Positions 18,717 through 27,534 of a stretch of DNA of 64,000 bases are shown in pieces. Source of the DNA: Pseudaquidulcibacter saccharophilus (lineage in GTDB: Bacteria > Pseudomonadota > Alphaproteobacteria > Caulobacterales > Aquidulcibacteraceae); assembly GCF_019455445.1 (NCBI RefSeq), contig NZ_JAHWUS010000001.1, positions 744,001 through 808,000 of the forward strand, in the 5' to 3' direction. Every line of letters starts with the position of its first letter. Position 1 is the first letter of the stretch. Under the pieces are notes generated by a model. It was not told where the DNA came from. It worked only from the letters and a program-made list of their open reading frames with translations, and did no database searches. The translations under genes were made by a program, and so were the position numbers.

Positions 18717-19165
18717 AAGCACGAATTACCTTCCCATCTGAAATCTTGCACTATTTTATTAGCATCAACCACAAATCGTTTGGTGCATTTAAGGTGATAT
18801 GCATAGGTTGGCTCGGTTTCCCAAACCGGAACGCTGCGATAAATTGGAACGGCAACCCGTGAACCGTCTTGGCGGGTTACAACCCTTGAACCAGCATAAA
18901 CAGTATCATAATTCATCCAAGTGTTGCCGCCGGTAACGCCATGTTTTTCATCAACATATTGCACCATTTTTCGACCGTCTGATAAGTCATAGCTTGATTG
19001 CGGAACGCCATAAGCAAGCACCAATTCATCCATTGGTTTGCCAACAAATTTCGCCTTTATATCATTCTCAAATTTTGCTGCCCGTTCTGGATAGGGAACA
19101 GTTTGGCAGGCACCAAGAAAAGCCAAAGAGCCGATTGCGATAAATATTAAGCCGTTTTTTTTCAT
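18713..19165 (-). CDS. Conserved lipoprotein of unknown function
   Basis: The 150-residue protein has a lipobox (AFLGACQ). Near residues 41-58 it has the segment GKPMDELVLAYGVPQSSYDL, resembling the helix-turn-strand of SmpA/BamE-like small lipoproteins, and it has two Cys at the end (C128 and C149 by count, a possible disulfide). AAGGGTGATGAA precedes the ATG. The role is unknown; an outer-membrane assembly or stability role would be a guess. Its stop overlaps that of the serine hydrolase tail to tail by four bases. Confidence 0.6.
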   Translation of the reverse strand: MKKNGLIFIAIGSLAFLGACQTVPYPERAAKFENDIKAKFVGKPMDELVLAYGVPQSSYDLSDGRKMVQYVDEKHGVTGGNTWMNYDTVYAGSRVVTRQDGSRVAVPIYRSVPVWETEPTYAYHLKCTKRFVVDANKIVQDFRWEGNSCF

Positions 19166-19233
19166 TTCATCACCCTTACTGGGATTATAATGATAAATCG
19201 CGGCTTAACAATGGCTGAATGGCTTAAATGAAA

Positions 19234-19923
19234 TTAATTATTGGCATCAAGGCTATAACCAGATGCACGAACTGTACGAATTAAATCAGTGCAGCCGGGG
19301 ATGTTAATTGCCTTACGTAAACGGCCGACATGAACGTCAACGGTGCGTGCTTCAACATAAACGTCAGAGCCCCAAACCGCGTCAAGCAATTGTTCGCGCG
19401 AAAATACGCGACCTGGATGCTGAATAAGGTGGTTTAATAGGCGGAATTCGGTTGGCCCAAGGTGGATTTCAGCACCACCACGCTTCACACGGTGGGTTAC
19501 GCGGTCAATCTCTAGATCATGATATTTTACAATTTCATCAACCAATGCAGGGCGGATACGACGTAATACAGCGCGAATGCGGGCTTTTAATTCAGTTATT
19601 GAAAATGGCTTGGTAAGATAATCATCCGCACCAGTATCAAGGCCACGAATTTTATCGGTTTCATCGGCACGTGCAGTAAGGATGATAATTGGGATGTTTT
19701 TGGTTTCGGTGCGCGCTCTAAGTCGGCGGCATACTTCAATCCCTGCGATTTTTGGCAACATCCAATCAAGAATGATTAAATCGGGCGTTTTTTCACTAAT
19801 TTGTAAAAGTGCCTCTTCACCATCATTTGCGACAGATATTTTGTAGCCCTCTTTTTCAAGATTATAGGCAAGCAAAGCCTCTAAAGCTTCATCATCTTCG
19901 ACAATTTGAATTAATGGACGCAT
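19234..19923 (-). CDS. phoB: Phosphate regulon response regulator PhoB
   Basis: PhoB binds Pho boxes when phosphorylated by PhoR under phosphate limitation. The receiver domain has acidic residues E9-D10-D11, the phosphoacceptor Asp53 (LIILDWMLP) and Lys in LTKPFS. The C-terminal winged helix (HLGPTEFRLLNHLIQHPGRVFSREQLLDAVWG, then RTVDVHVGRLRKAI) is of the OmpR/PhoB type. The start at 19923 is supported by AGGAG; the longer frame to 19968 runs into phoU. It is the last gene of phoR-pstC-pstA-pstB-phoU-phoB. Confidence 0.96.
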   Translation of the reverse strand: MRPLIQIVEDDEALEALLAYNLEKEGYKISVANDGEEALLQISEKTPDLIILDWMLPKIAGIEVCRRLRARTETKNIPIIILTARADETDKIRGLDTGADDYLTKPFSITELKARIRAVLRRIRPALVDEIVKYHDLEIDRVTHRVKRGGAEIHLGPTEFRLLNHLIQHPGRVFSREQLLDAVWGSDVYVEARTVDVHVGRLRKAINIPGCTDLIRTVRASGYSLDANN

Positions 19924-19936
19924 TTCAAGCTCCTGT

Positions 19937-20638
19937 TTATGCCTTTGAATTATAGGAATCCGTTTCACCTTTTGGACGGACGCCGCTTATGTCTTCACCT
20001 GTTTCTAGGAAATGGATAACTTCTGCCATATTGGTGCAGTGGTCGCCGATACGTTCGATATTCTTGGCAACGAATAGTAAATGGGTTGCCGGACCGATTT
20101 TGCGCGGGTCTTCCATCATATAAGTTAATAGTTCGCGGAAAAGTGACGCGTAATGATCGTCCAATTCCTCATCTTGGAACCAGACAGAGATTGCCCCGCC
20201 AACCTGATGCGAATTATAGGCATCCAATACTTGCTTAAGCTGATTACATGCCAATTTGCCCATACGCTCAACCGAACGGGTAAGGGCGATTGGTTCATGG
20301 TCAATAATTGTAATTGCGCGACGTGAAATGCTGCGGGCAAGGTCGCCTATGCGTTCAATATCTGCCGCCAATTTCAAGGCTGCAATTGTTTGGCGTAAAT
20401 CTTTTGCCATTGGGTGACGAAGCGCCAAAAGGCGCATGATACGCTTTTCAATGTCACGCTGTGCATCGTCAATTTCAACGTCATTGGCGATAACTTCTTG
20501 GGCAACACGAATGTCACGCCCTGACATTGCGCGGATTGAATCAATAACCGCTTTTTCCGCAAGCCCACCCATTCTTGAAACCGCGGAAACAAGACCTTCT
20601 AATTCGTCGGTGAATGCTTTTACTGTGTGATCTGTCAT
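19937..20638 (-). CDS. phoU: Phosphate signalling complex protein PhoU
   Basis: PhoU links the Pst transporter to PhoR and keeps the Pho regulon off when phosphate is plentiful. The 233-residue all-helical protein has the two PhoU repeats, each with metal-binding acidic patches (EVIANDVEIDDAQRDIEKRI and LVAKNIERIGDHCTNMAEVIHF). Its start is nine bases after pstB and its stop 13 bases before phoB, so it is co-transcribed. Confidence 0.96.
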   Translation of the reverse strand: MTDHTVKAFTDELEGLVSAVSRMGGLAEKAVIDSIRAMSGRDIRVAQEVIANDVEIDDAQRDIEKRIMRLLALRHPMAKDLRQTIAALKLAADIERIGDLARSISRRAITIIDHEPIALTRSVERMGKLACNQLKQVLDAYNSHQVGGAISVWFQDEELDDHYASLFRELLTYMMEDPRKIGPATHLLFVAKNIERIGDHCTNMAEVIHFLETGEDISGVRPKGETDSYNSKA

Positions 20639-20647
20639 GATGGCCTC

Positions 20648-21523
20648 TTAACCGAAACGTCCGGTAATATAGTCTTGGGTTCTTGAATCTTTTGGGTTGG
20701 TAAACATTTGTTCGGTTGGCCCAACCTCTACTAATTTTCCAAGGTGGAAAAAGGCGGTGCGTTGTGAAACACGTGCTGCCTGTGACATAGAGTGGGTAAC
20801 GATAATGATTGAATAATTGGCGCGTAATTCGTCAATCAATTCCTCAATTTTTGCGGTGGCAATTGGGTCAAGTGCGGAACACGGTTCATCCATCAGAATG
20901 ATTTCAGGGTTTACCGCAATTGCGCGGGCAATAACCAAACGCTGCTGCTGACCACCGGAAAGGCCTGTGCCTGGGCTATCAAGGCGGTCTTTAACCTCAT
21001 CCCATAGACCGGCTTTGCGGAGTGATTTTTCGATTATAACATCAAAGTCAGCTTTTTTGTGGGCAAGACCGTGAATACGCGGGCCATATGCCACGTTTTC
21101 ATAAATTGATTTTGGGAAGGGATTTGGTTTTTGGAAAACCATGCCAACCGCCGCGCGTAACATTACCGGATCGATTGATTTATCATTGATATTTTCATTA
21201 TCAATCAGGATTTTACCTTCAACACGGCAGGTATCAATCGTATCATTCATACGGTTGATACAACGTAAGAAAGTTGACTTACCGCAGCCAGATGGGCCGA
21301 TGAATGCAGTTACCGTCTTTTCGGGGATATCGATATTTACATCAAACAAAGCCTGTTTTGTACCGTAAAATACGTCAATATTTTCTGCCCTAACTTTTAT
21401 GCTTTCAGGGGCAATTTGGTTTGTTTGACTATTGTGACTGGCATTATTATTTGGTTCTGCGGTCACTGTTATCTCCATATCAGGTTTTTTATTGGTTTGT
21501 GGCGGATTAATAATTTTTTCCAT
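20648..21523 (-). CDS. pstB: Phosphate ABC transporter ATP-binding protein
   Basis: PstB is the ATPase of the high-affinity phosphate importer on the cytoplasmic face of the inner membrane. It shows Walker [21 protein letters not shown]-loop [21 protein letters not shown], signature [14 protein letters not shown], Walker [15 protein letters not shown] and the H-loop THSM. There are about 45 extra residues before the ABC core. The ATG at 21523 has AAGGTGG upstream and lies one base after the pstA stop. Confidence 0.97.
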   Translation of the reverse strand: MEKIINPPQTNKKPDMEITVTAEPNNNASHNSQTNQIAPESIKVRAENIDVFYGTKQALFDVNIDIPEKTVTAFIGPSGCGKSTFLRCINRMNDTIDTCRVEGKILIDNENINDKSIDPVMLRAAVGMVFQKPNPFPKSIYENVAYGPRIHGLAHKKADFDVIIEKSLRKAGLWDEVKDRLDSPGTGLSGGQQQRLVIARAIAVNPEIILMDEPCSALDPIATAKIEELIDELRANYSIIIVTHSMSQAARVSQRTAFFHLGKLVEVGPTEQMFTNPKDSRTQDYITGRFG

Positions 21524-21524
21524 A

Positions 21525-23306
21525 TTACCACCTTCTTTCAAATTTACGGCGTAAATAAATTGCGCTTAAGTTCATCATAATCATAAACAATAATAGAACG
21601 ATGATTGCCGCCGATGTGCGCGCATCCCATGCCCTCTCTGGGCGACCAGCCCACATGAAAACTTCAACAGGAAGCACGGTTGCGGCATCACTAAATCCTT
21701 TTGGAAGGTCGGCGATAAATGCCACCATACCAATCATCAATAACGGGGCGGTTTCACCCAAGGCATGCGCCATGGAAAGGATTGAACCTGTCATCATGCC
21801 GGGCATTGCCATTGGTAAAACATGGTGGAAAATTGCCTGCACCTTCGATGCACCAACCCCCAATGCTGCTTCCCGAATTGATGGTGGCACGGCCTTTAAT
21901 GCAGCACGTGAAGCGATAATAATTACTGGCAAGCTCATTAGTGCCAAAACTATACCGCCGACAATTGGTGCCGAACGCGGTAGGCCAAAAAAGTGCAAAA
22001 ATACCGAGAAACCAAGCAAACCAAAAACAATTGATGGCACTGCCGCAAGGTTGTTTATGTTGACTTCGATGATGTCGGTGATTGCATTTTTCGGTGCAAA
22101 TTCTTCAAGATAGATCGCCGCCAAAATGCCAACCGGAACCGTGATGCAGAAGGTTACAATAAGCGTAAGGATAGAGCCAACAATTGCCGATAAAAGCCCT
22201 GCCATCTCAGGATCGTTAGAATCTGAGCGGGTAAAGATTGTAAAGTTTGGCTGTTGTTTGATTAAGCCCTCTGTTTTTAAAATTGTGCCATATGCAATCA
22301 TTTTATCATCAATTGGGCGGCCATCTTGTGGGGTTTCAATATATTGTAAACTTAATTTTTGTGGCTTGCTTGTAGTTATATCTTGGCGTGGTGTCACAAG
22401 ATTTTCAGCCACAATGTAAGAAGGCGCAATTTTTACAATCTTTAACGCACCGCCATCAACATAGGCAATTAATGATGGGAATTTATCATTTAACGCAATC
22501 TCGCCATTTTGTCCGCTTTTTGATGTCTCTAATAGTTTTTGTGCGCTATCTACTTCATTTTGAAGTTTGGTACGCATGTCATCAAGCTCAACATAATGTG
22601 GGTCTGCCATATTCGGCATGCCCATAGCTTTTATTTCAGCGTTTATAGATTGCAGGCGGCTTTGTTTTGATGCGATATGCGCCTTTGCCTTTGCAGTTTC
22701 ATTTTGCAGTTTGAGATTAATTTCAGAATTCAAATCTTTGAAACCATTTTTCGAAGATGTGATTTTTACTAAATTATTTTCAAGTGAATATTCAAGTGGA
22801 GCTGGAATATCGTTGATTTCTACTTTGCCATAACCGCCCTTTAAAAACATATCGACATCATCATTAAGTGCGAAATTTGCCTTAATGGTTTTGCCAATAT
22901 ACTCAGGATGCTGCGAAATTTGTTTTGCCAATGGGGTTGTGGCAATCGAGGTTACCATCGTCATTAATGAATCAACGCCACCATCTTTTTCGGCATTTGG
23001 AAAACGCTTTAAAAGTTGTTCCATAATAATGCCGCCAAAATCCCCCTGCGAGCGGATAATATCTTTATCTTTGCTGCCGGTAGGGTCGATTTTAGACGCC
23101 TCTAATGGATAATTGATTACAAGGCGGGATTCTGTAAATGCAGGAATTGCCTGTGAAAAAATTGAAATCAAAAGCGTTGCCGCAGCAACCATTGCTAAGC
23201 CCGCCATTGATACACCAAAAAGGCGGAATAGCTTTTCGGAATTATAGCGCTTTTTCAGACGGGATTTCACAATTTCCCTGATATTTGGTTCAACGTTATC
23301 AGTCAT
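21525..23306 (-). CDS. pstA: Phosphate ABC transporter permease PstA, long form
   Basis: PstA is one of the two inner-membrane permeases of the phosphate importer. It has 593 residues, about twice the E. coli length. The first 350 or so hold a membrane helix and a large predicted periplasmic insertion with a coiled-coil-like stretch ([33 protein letters not shown] split around residues 195-230). The C-terminal part carries the permease fold with the [25 protein letters not shown] loop. Long PstA forms are known in alphaproteobacteria. The start at 23306 overlaps the pstC end by eight bases; a longer frame to 23330 has no ribosome-binding site. Confidence 0.93.
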   Translation of the reverse strand: MTDNVEPNIREIVKSRLKKRYNSEKLFRLFGVSMAGLAMVAAATLLISIFSQAIPAFTESRLVINYPLEASKIDPTGSKDKDIIRSQGDFGGIIMEQLLKRFPNAEKDGGVDSLMTMVTSIATTPLAKQISQHPEYIGKTIKANFALNDDVDMFLKGGYGKVEINDIPAPLEYSLENNLVKITSSKNGFKDLNSEINLKLQNETAKAKAHIASKQSRLQSINAEIKAMGMPNMADPHYVELDDMRTKLQNEVDSAQKLLETSKSGQNGEIALNDKFPSLIAYVDGGALKIVKIAPSYIVAENLVTPRQDITTSKPQKLSLQYIETPQDGRPIDDKMIAYGTILKTEGLIKQQPNFTIFTRSDSNDPEMAGLLSAIVGSILTLIVTFCITVPVGILAAIYLEEFAPKNAITDIIEVNINNLAAVPSIVFGLLGFSVFLHFFGLPRSAPIVGGIVLALMSLPVIIIASRAALKAVPPSIREAALGVGASKVQAIFHHVLPMAMPGMMTGSILSMAHALGETAPLLMIGMVAFIADLPKGFSDAATVLPVEVFMWAGRPERAWDARTSAAIIVLLLFMIMMNLSAIYLRRKFERRW

Positions 23307-24711
23307 ATTTTTCACGATATTTCTGCACAACTCGTAGTGCGATAATATTCAAAATAAGTGTCACAAAGAAAAGAACGAAACCGAGCGCGAATGCGACATG
23401 AGTTTTCGGGCTGTCATATTCTTGGTCACCAGTTAAAAGAGTTACGATTTGCACTGTAACGGTGGTCATCATATCTAGTGGGTTAACAGATAAATTGGCG
23501 TTTTGACCTGCTGCCATTGCCACAATCATGGTTTCACCAAGTGCGCGCGATACCGCCAAAAGCACAGAGCCAATAATACCAGGTAATGCCGCCGGCAGAA
23601 TGACGCGTGAAATTGTTTCTGACTTGGTTGCACCCATCGCATAAGAGCCATCGCGAAGACTTTGCGGAACCGCGTTAATTACGTCATCTGATAGCGATGA
23701 AATGAACGGGATAATCATTACCCCCATAACCAAGCCTGCTGCCAATGCCGATTGTGAAGAAGTTTCGAGACCAATTGCTTCCCCAACATTTTTAATTAAT
23801 GGCGCAACCGTCAAAAGTGCGAAGAAGCCGTAAACAACTGTTGGAATACCTGCCAATAATTCCAGTGCAGGCTTTATATAGGTGCGTGATTTTTCAGTTG
23901 CATATTCAGATAAATAGATCGCTGACCCCAAACCTACTGGGACTGCAACACACATTGCGATTAGCATAATCATAAATGTGCCAAGAAAAAGCGGAACCGC
24001 CCCAAATGATCCTGATTGCCCAACCTGGTCAGCACGAATTGCAATTTGTGGCGACCATTGTGTACCGAATAAAAATGCAAGCGGATTATAGGATTCAAAG
24101 AATTTTAGGGTTTCAAATAATAATGATAAAATAATACCAAATGTCGTTAAAACTGCGATACCAGAGGCAAGTATCATGATTAGTTTAATGACTGATTCCA
24201 CATGGTTACGGGCGCGGAATGTAACTTTGCGTGTGGTCTTAGAATATAAGAAACCAATTATTGCGGTTATTGCCGCCGCAATAACACTGCTGATGCCGAT
24301 GTAAAATTCATAGCTAGCAAGTTTTGCCGCCGCAATATCTAACTCTGGGGTATCTTGAGAAGGTTGCCCGCCAAAGGCGATTTTTTGCGCGTTTAACATA
24401 AACAACGCTTTGTCATCGGCGCCTAATGAATGATATGATTGCGGTAATTGCGCGGTTAAAATTGCCTCTGCAATTGATGGTTTCGCGACGTTGAAAATCA
24501 ATAAAATCAATATTGCTGGAACAAACACCAATGAGAAATGAAACCAACCATGATAAGAGGGTAGTGAGTGCATATATCTGTGACGGTTTTCGCCAAGATT
24601 AGATGCCATAATATGGGCGTTGCGTGCACCATCAAAAAAGGCAAAGCTGGCAAACCCCAAAAGCATTATTGCCCCGATTAAACCAATTGGAAAATTTGCA
24701 AATTGCGTCAT
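23299..24711 (-). CDS. pstC: Phosphate ABC transporter permease PstC
   Basis: PstC is the second permease of the phosphate importer. At 470 residues it is longer than the E. coli protein, with an N-terminal extension containing two membrane helices. The permease core has SLRDGSYAMGATKSETISRVILPAALPGI (EAA loop) and SRALGETMIVAMAAGQ. The ATG at 24711 is preferred because AAGG lies nine bases upstream; an ATG six bases earlier also exists. A triple Pho box lies 43 bases upstream. No pstS precedes it. Confidence 0.94.
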   Translation of the reverse strand: MTQFANFPIGLIGAIMLLGFASFAFFDGARNAHIMASNLGENRHRYMHSLPSYHGWFHFSLVFVPAILILLIFNVAKPSIAEAILTAQLPQSYHSLGADDKALFMLNAQKIAFGGQPSQDTPELDIAAAKLASYEFYIGISSVIAAAITAIIGFLYSKTTRKVTFRARNHVESVIKLIMILASGIAVLTTFGIILSLLFETLKFFESYNPLAFLFGTQWSPQIAIRADQVGQSGSFGAVPLFLGTFMIMLIAMCVAVPVGLGSAIYLSEYATEKSRTYIKPALELLAGIPTVVYGFFALLTVAPLIKNVGEAIGLETSSQSALAAGLVMGVMIIPFISSLSDDVINAVPQSLRDGSYAMGATKSETISRVILPAALPGIIGSVLLAVSRALGETMIVAMAAGQNANLSVNPLDMMTTVTVQIVTLLTGDQEYDSPKTHVAFALGFVLFFVTLILNIIALRVVQKYREKYD

Positions 24712-24753
24712 AAACATTATCCTTGCCCCTCCAATAGTTGGCAATCTTCGCGC

Positions 24754-24786
24754 TTAAATGACATTTATATGACAGTTTCGTGACAG
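24754..24786 (-). promoter_or_regulatory. Triple Pho box upstream of pstC
   Basis: On the minus strand, CTGTCAC (24786-24780), CTGTCAT (24775-24769) and ATGTCAT (24764-24758) recur with an exact 11-base period and 4-base A/T-rich spacers. This matches the PhoB direct-repeat consensus CTGTCAT. It lies between phoR and pstC, so pstCAB-phoU-phoB probably has its own PhoB-activated promoter. Confidence 0.85.
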
Positions 24787-24802
24787 TAAGCGCTGTTTAT
24801 GA

Positions 24803-26143
24803 CTAATTCGGTATAAAAAATGTGAAAGCTGTCTTTACCTGTGGCGTACTTTCAACAAGGAAGCCACCTTTGTGGCGATTTATGATATGTTTCACAATCG
24901 CTAACCCAAGGCCAGTGCCTTTTATATGTGCGCTTTCGTCATCGATTCTATAAAATCGTTCGGATAGGCGTGACATATATTTCTTTTCAATTCCCTTGCC
25001 AGCATTTTCAATTCGCACATATGAATAAGTTTGTCCGACAATCTTTTGCGGCATACAAAGCGTGGCATATGCTGAGCCAGCAATCGATTTTGTGCCAATT
25101 TCTTGAATAGTCTCAAGGTCAATTCCATGGCCTACGCTTATTAAAACTTTTTCGCCATGCAAGCCGTATTTAAGCGCATTTTCTAAAAGGTTGATTATAA
25201 TTTGCTGTATTTGATCGGCCTGACCAATTATTGGAACCTCATTTTTCGGAAGGTTTAAAACAACCTCGCTTTTATAATTGTCAATGATTGGCGTGGTGGA
25301 ATTAATCGCAAAGTCGAGCGTTTCATTGAGGTTTACGATATCTTTCGGCGGCAAATGCTCATTAAGTTCGATTTTGGATAATGACAGAATGTCATTTATT
25401 AGGCGTGACATACGTTCACCCTGTGTCACCATAATACCAAGAAATCGTTCACGTGCTTTTTCATCATCTTTTGCCGAACCTTGAAGGGTTTCAAGAAAGC
25501 CACGAATTGAACTTAGAGGTGTGCGCAATTCATGCCCGGCATTGGCAAGGAAATCGACACGCATTTTCTCTGCCTTGCGAAGGTTGGTTTCATCATTAAG
25601 GCTTACTATATAAAAAAAACGTCCATCATGATTAAATGGCGTTATTTCAATGTTTTCGTATATTGTTTCTGGAAAATGGTGTTCAATATTTACTGAAACA
25701 AGTTTGTTTTCATCCATCGCCCTTTCAACTGCGCGCAGAATTTCTGGGCTTCTAACCGATGTTTCTACGCGCGCGCCAAGGGTTTCGATGGCAAAGCGCC
25801 TTTTTGCCGCCAAATTAGCAAGATTAACGCGGCTATATTGGTCGATGATAAAGATGGGGGTTTTAATTGCATCAAAAGCATGGCTCGCGAAGGTGGGTGA
25901 TTGTGCAAGGTTGCTTTCGTTAATTACCGCGATATTGCCTTTTTGATCCGCCGTTGGAATGTTTTCTAGTTTTTCAATTTCGCGAATTATATATTTAAAA
26001 AATTTCGCAATTATCAAAACCAACAATACTGCGCTTGAGATTGCGATCCACGCTGGCAAATCAAATAATAACAGACTGCTGCCAATAACGGCAGACAATA
26101 TTACTATGATTGGAATTTCAAGAAAATCGTAAAGTTTCTTCAT
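24803..26143 (-). CDS. phoR: Phosphate regulon sensor histidine kinase PhoR
   Basis: PhoR phosphorylates PhoB when phosphate is scarce. The 446-residue protein has two N-terminal membrane helices (residues 10-50), a PAS-like region (AIKTPIFIIDQYSRVNLANLAA), the phospho-His motif NAGHELRTPLSSIRG (His204), N-box INLLENALKYG and G-box KGTGLGLAIVKHI. It is the first gene of the phosphate operon, 59 bases before the most upstream pstC frame, with the Pho box in between. Confidence 0.93.
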   Translation of the reverse strand: MKKLYDFLEIPIIVILSAVIGSSLLLFDLPAWIAISSAVLLVLIIAKFFKYIIREIEKLENIPTADQKGNIAVINESNLAQSPTFASHAFDAIKTPIFIIDQYSRVNLANLAAKRRFAIETLGARVETSVRSPEILRAVERAMDENKLVSVNIEHHFPETIYENIEITPFNHDGRFFYIVSLNDETNLRKAEKMRVDFLANAGHELRTPLSSIRGFLETLQGSAKDDEKARERFLGIMVTQGERMSRLINDILSLSKIELNEHLPPKDIVNLNETLDFAINSTTPIIDNYKSEVVLNLPKNEVPIIGQADQIQQIIINLLENALKYGLHGEKVLISVGHGIDLETIQEIGTKSIAGSAYATLCMPQKIVGQTYSYVRIENAGKGIEKKYMSRLSERFYRIDDESAHIKGTGLGLAIVKHIINRHKGGFLVESTPQVKTAFTFFIPN

Positions 26144-26310
26144 ATTGTAATATATTTAGGCTGTCTTAATTTATGGTCTATAAGGACTATTGACCATTAT
26201 ACACATATAGGGCGGCTATTGCAGTATTTTGATGACAAAATTATTACAATATCTAAGATGAATGTAACAAAAAATATGCAACTAAAGCCAGTTGAAAAAG
26301 ATTGTTAAAT

Positions 26311-27084
26311 ATGAACGCGAAATTATCGATTTTTATTATTGCAAAAAATGAAGGCGATCGCATTGGTAAAACCCTTGCCGCTATAAAAGGTTTGGGTGAC
26401 GAAATTATAGTAATTGATTCAGGTTCTAGTGATGATACGGTTGCGGTATCTGAAAGCTATGGCGCAAAAGTCATTTTTAATGAATGGTGTGGCTATGGTG
26501 AACAAAAAAGATTTGGCGAAGATGTCTGTAAGAATGATTGGCTTTTAAACCTTGATGCTGATGAGGTAATAACTACAGAGCTATATGACGAAATAAAATC
26601 GTTATTCGCGAATAATGAACCCGCACCACAAGGTTTTGCATTTCCAATTGTTGAAACATTTCCGTTTGAAACCATTCCGCATAAGTTTGCCTATGCGCTT
26701 TCGCCGGTGCGGCTTTATAATAAAAAAATCGGTCGTTATAACCCGTCCCCCGTACATGATCGTGTGGATTTGGTGGATGGTGCGCAAGTTACCCATTTGA
26801 AGGGGCGGGTTTGCCATTATTCTGTGCGTTCGCTGGGGGAGCAGATTATTAAACTAAATTCCTATGCTGACGCGCAGGCGCTTGATTTAATAAAACGCGG
26901 CAAAAAAATCTCACCAATTCGTATTGTATTTGAATTTCCTATGACTTTTCTTAAGGCATATATTGGGCGGCGTCACTTTTTGCGCGGCGTATATGGTTTT
27001 TTAAGCGCGATGAATTTTGCCTATTATCGCCATTTGCGCATTGCGAAATATTTTGAATTGAAATTATCGCAAAAGTCCAAGTAA
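26311..27084 (+). CDS. Family 2 glycosyltransferase, LPS-core type (WaaE/KdtX-like)
   Basis: It probably adds a sugar to lipopolysaccharide core on the cytoplasmic face. The 257-residue protein has FIIAKNEGDRIGKTLAAIKG, IVIDSGSSDDTV, the NEWCGYGEQKRF motif, the metal-binding LNLDADEVIT, and the C-terminal LKAYIGRRHFLRGVYGF segment typical of the WaaE/KdtX group. I use the ATG at 26311 over the TTG at 26302. It diverges from phoR with no other LPS gene nearby. Confidence 0.82.
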   Translation: MNAKLSIFIIAKNEGDRIGKTLAAIKGLGDEIIVIDSGSSDDTVAVSESYGAKVIFNEWCGYGEQKRFGEDVCKNDWLLNLDADEVITTELYDEIKSLFANNEPAPQGFAFPIVETFPFETIPHKFAYALSPVRLYNKKIGRYNPSPVHDRVDLVDGAQVTHLKGRVCHYSVRSLGEQIIKLNSYADAQALDLIKRGKKISPIRIVFEFPMTFLKAYIGRRHFLRGVYGFLSAMNFAYYRHLRIAKYFELKLSQKSK

Positions 27085-27146
27085 AAGACTTGATGAAAAA
27101 TTTTGCATTAAAATTATAAAAAACTATGAATTATTGCATAAGGGTG

Positions 27147-27175
27147 TTGACAAGACTGCGACAACTTGGCATACA
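27147..27175 (+). promoter_or_regulatory. Sigma-70-type promoter of the predicted small RNA
   Basis: TTGACA (27147-27152) matches the -35 consensus exactly. CATACA (27170-27175) follows after a 17-base spacer and is a weak -10. Transcription would start near 27180. Confidence 0.55.
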
Positions 27176-27177
27176 CG

Positions 27178-27300
27178 AGATAGGTAGAGTTGTTCTCTCA
27201 AGTTAGGGATATACTTTGCGGCGTTTCGGGGAGGAAGCGCCTTTTTACTTGAGACTTATCTAGGGCTGCGACATTAAAATAGATGCGCAGCCTTTCTTTT
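27178..27300 (+). ncRNA. Predicted structured small RNA (about 120 nt), family unknown
   Basis: No reading frame occupies this stretch. It begins just after a promoter-like pair and folds as one long hairpin. The outer stem is 27178-27184/27255-27261, followed by a 5' asymmetric bulge of 11 bases, a perfect eight-pair stem 27196-27203/27247-27254 (tctcaagt/acttgaga), an internal loop, and an apical seven-pair stem 27220-27226/27235-27241 with loop CGGGGAGG. A separate terminator hairpin follows. A long hairpin interrupted by bubbles recalls 6S RNA, but the transcript is short for 6S. It lacks the SRP RNA GGAA-loop consensus. I do not recognise the family. Confidence 0.55.
27264..27300 (+). 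terminator. Intrinsic terminator of the predicted small RNA
   Basis: The stem ggctgcg (27264-27270) / cgcagcc (27286-27292), extended by cat/atg inside, is followed by TTTCTTTT. No gene ends immediately upstream; the glycosyltransferase stop is 180 bases away. Confidence 0.75.
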
Positions 27301-27534
27301 GCCTTGATTTTACGAGTTATATACATACCATTCTCAATGAAAACGTTTACATATCTATTGGGTTGAGGTTTGGTATTAGTTGTATATATAACTAATACCG
27401 TTGTACGGGGATTATATTTTCAGCGATAGCTATAAAAAGTGGCATGTAATTGCCTGTAATTGCTAATTAGCAGAATTATGATTGAAGGAAAATGCATATT
27501 AGGATATTTCATGCCCATTGTTCTTGGAGGGTGC
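27301..27534. other. Non-coding gap between the small RNA and the YitT-family gene
   Basis: This AT-rich stretch has no convincing gene. It holds the perfect inverted repeat at 27372-27399 and the ribosome-binding site TTGGAGGG (27524-27531). A frame open from 27460 reads through into the YitT-like gene, but its first 25 codons lack family similarity. Confidence 0.6.
27372..27399. promoter_or_regulatory. Perfect inverted repeat (possible operator)
   Basis: The arms GGTATTAGTT (27372-27381) and AACTAATACC (27390-27399) are perfect complements around an eight-base AT-rich centre. There is no T run, so it is not a terminator. It lies 136 bases before the YitT-like start codon and does not match a lux box. 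Confidence 0.5.

Noticed and set aside
27178-27300. Signal recognition particle (4.5S) RNA
   Set aside because: The apical region lacks the conserved GGAA tetraloop flanked by the SRP54-binding internal loop; the GGAGGAAGCGCC match is superficial.
27372-27399. lux box for the LuxI-type gene
   Set aside because: The palindrome lacks the CTG/CAG ends typical of lux boxes and is about 870 bases from the luxI-like start.
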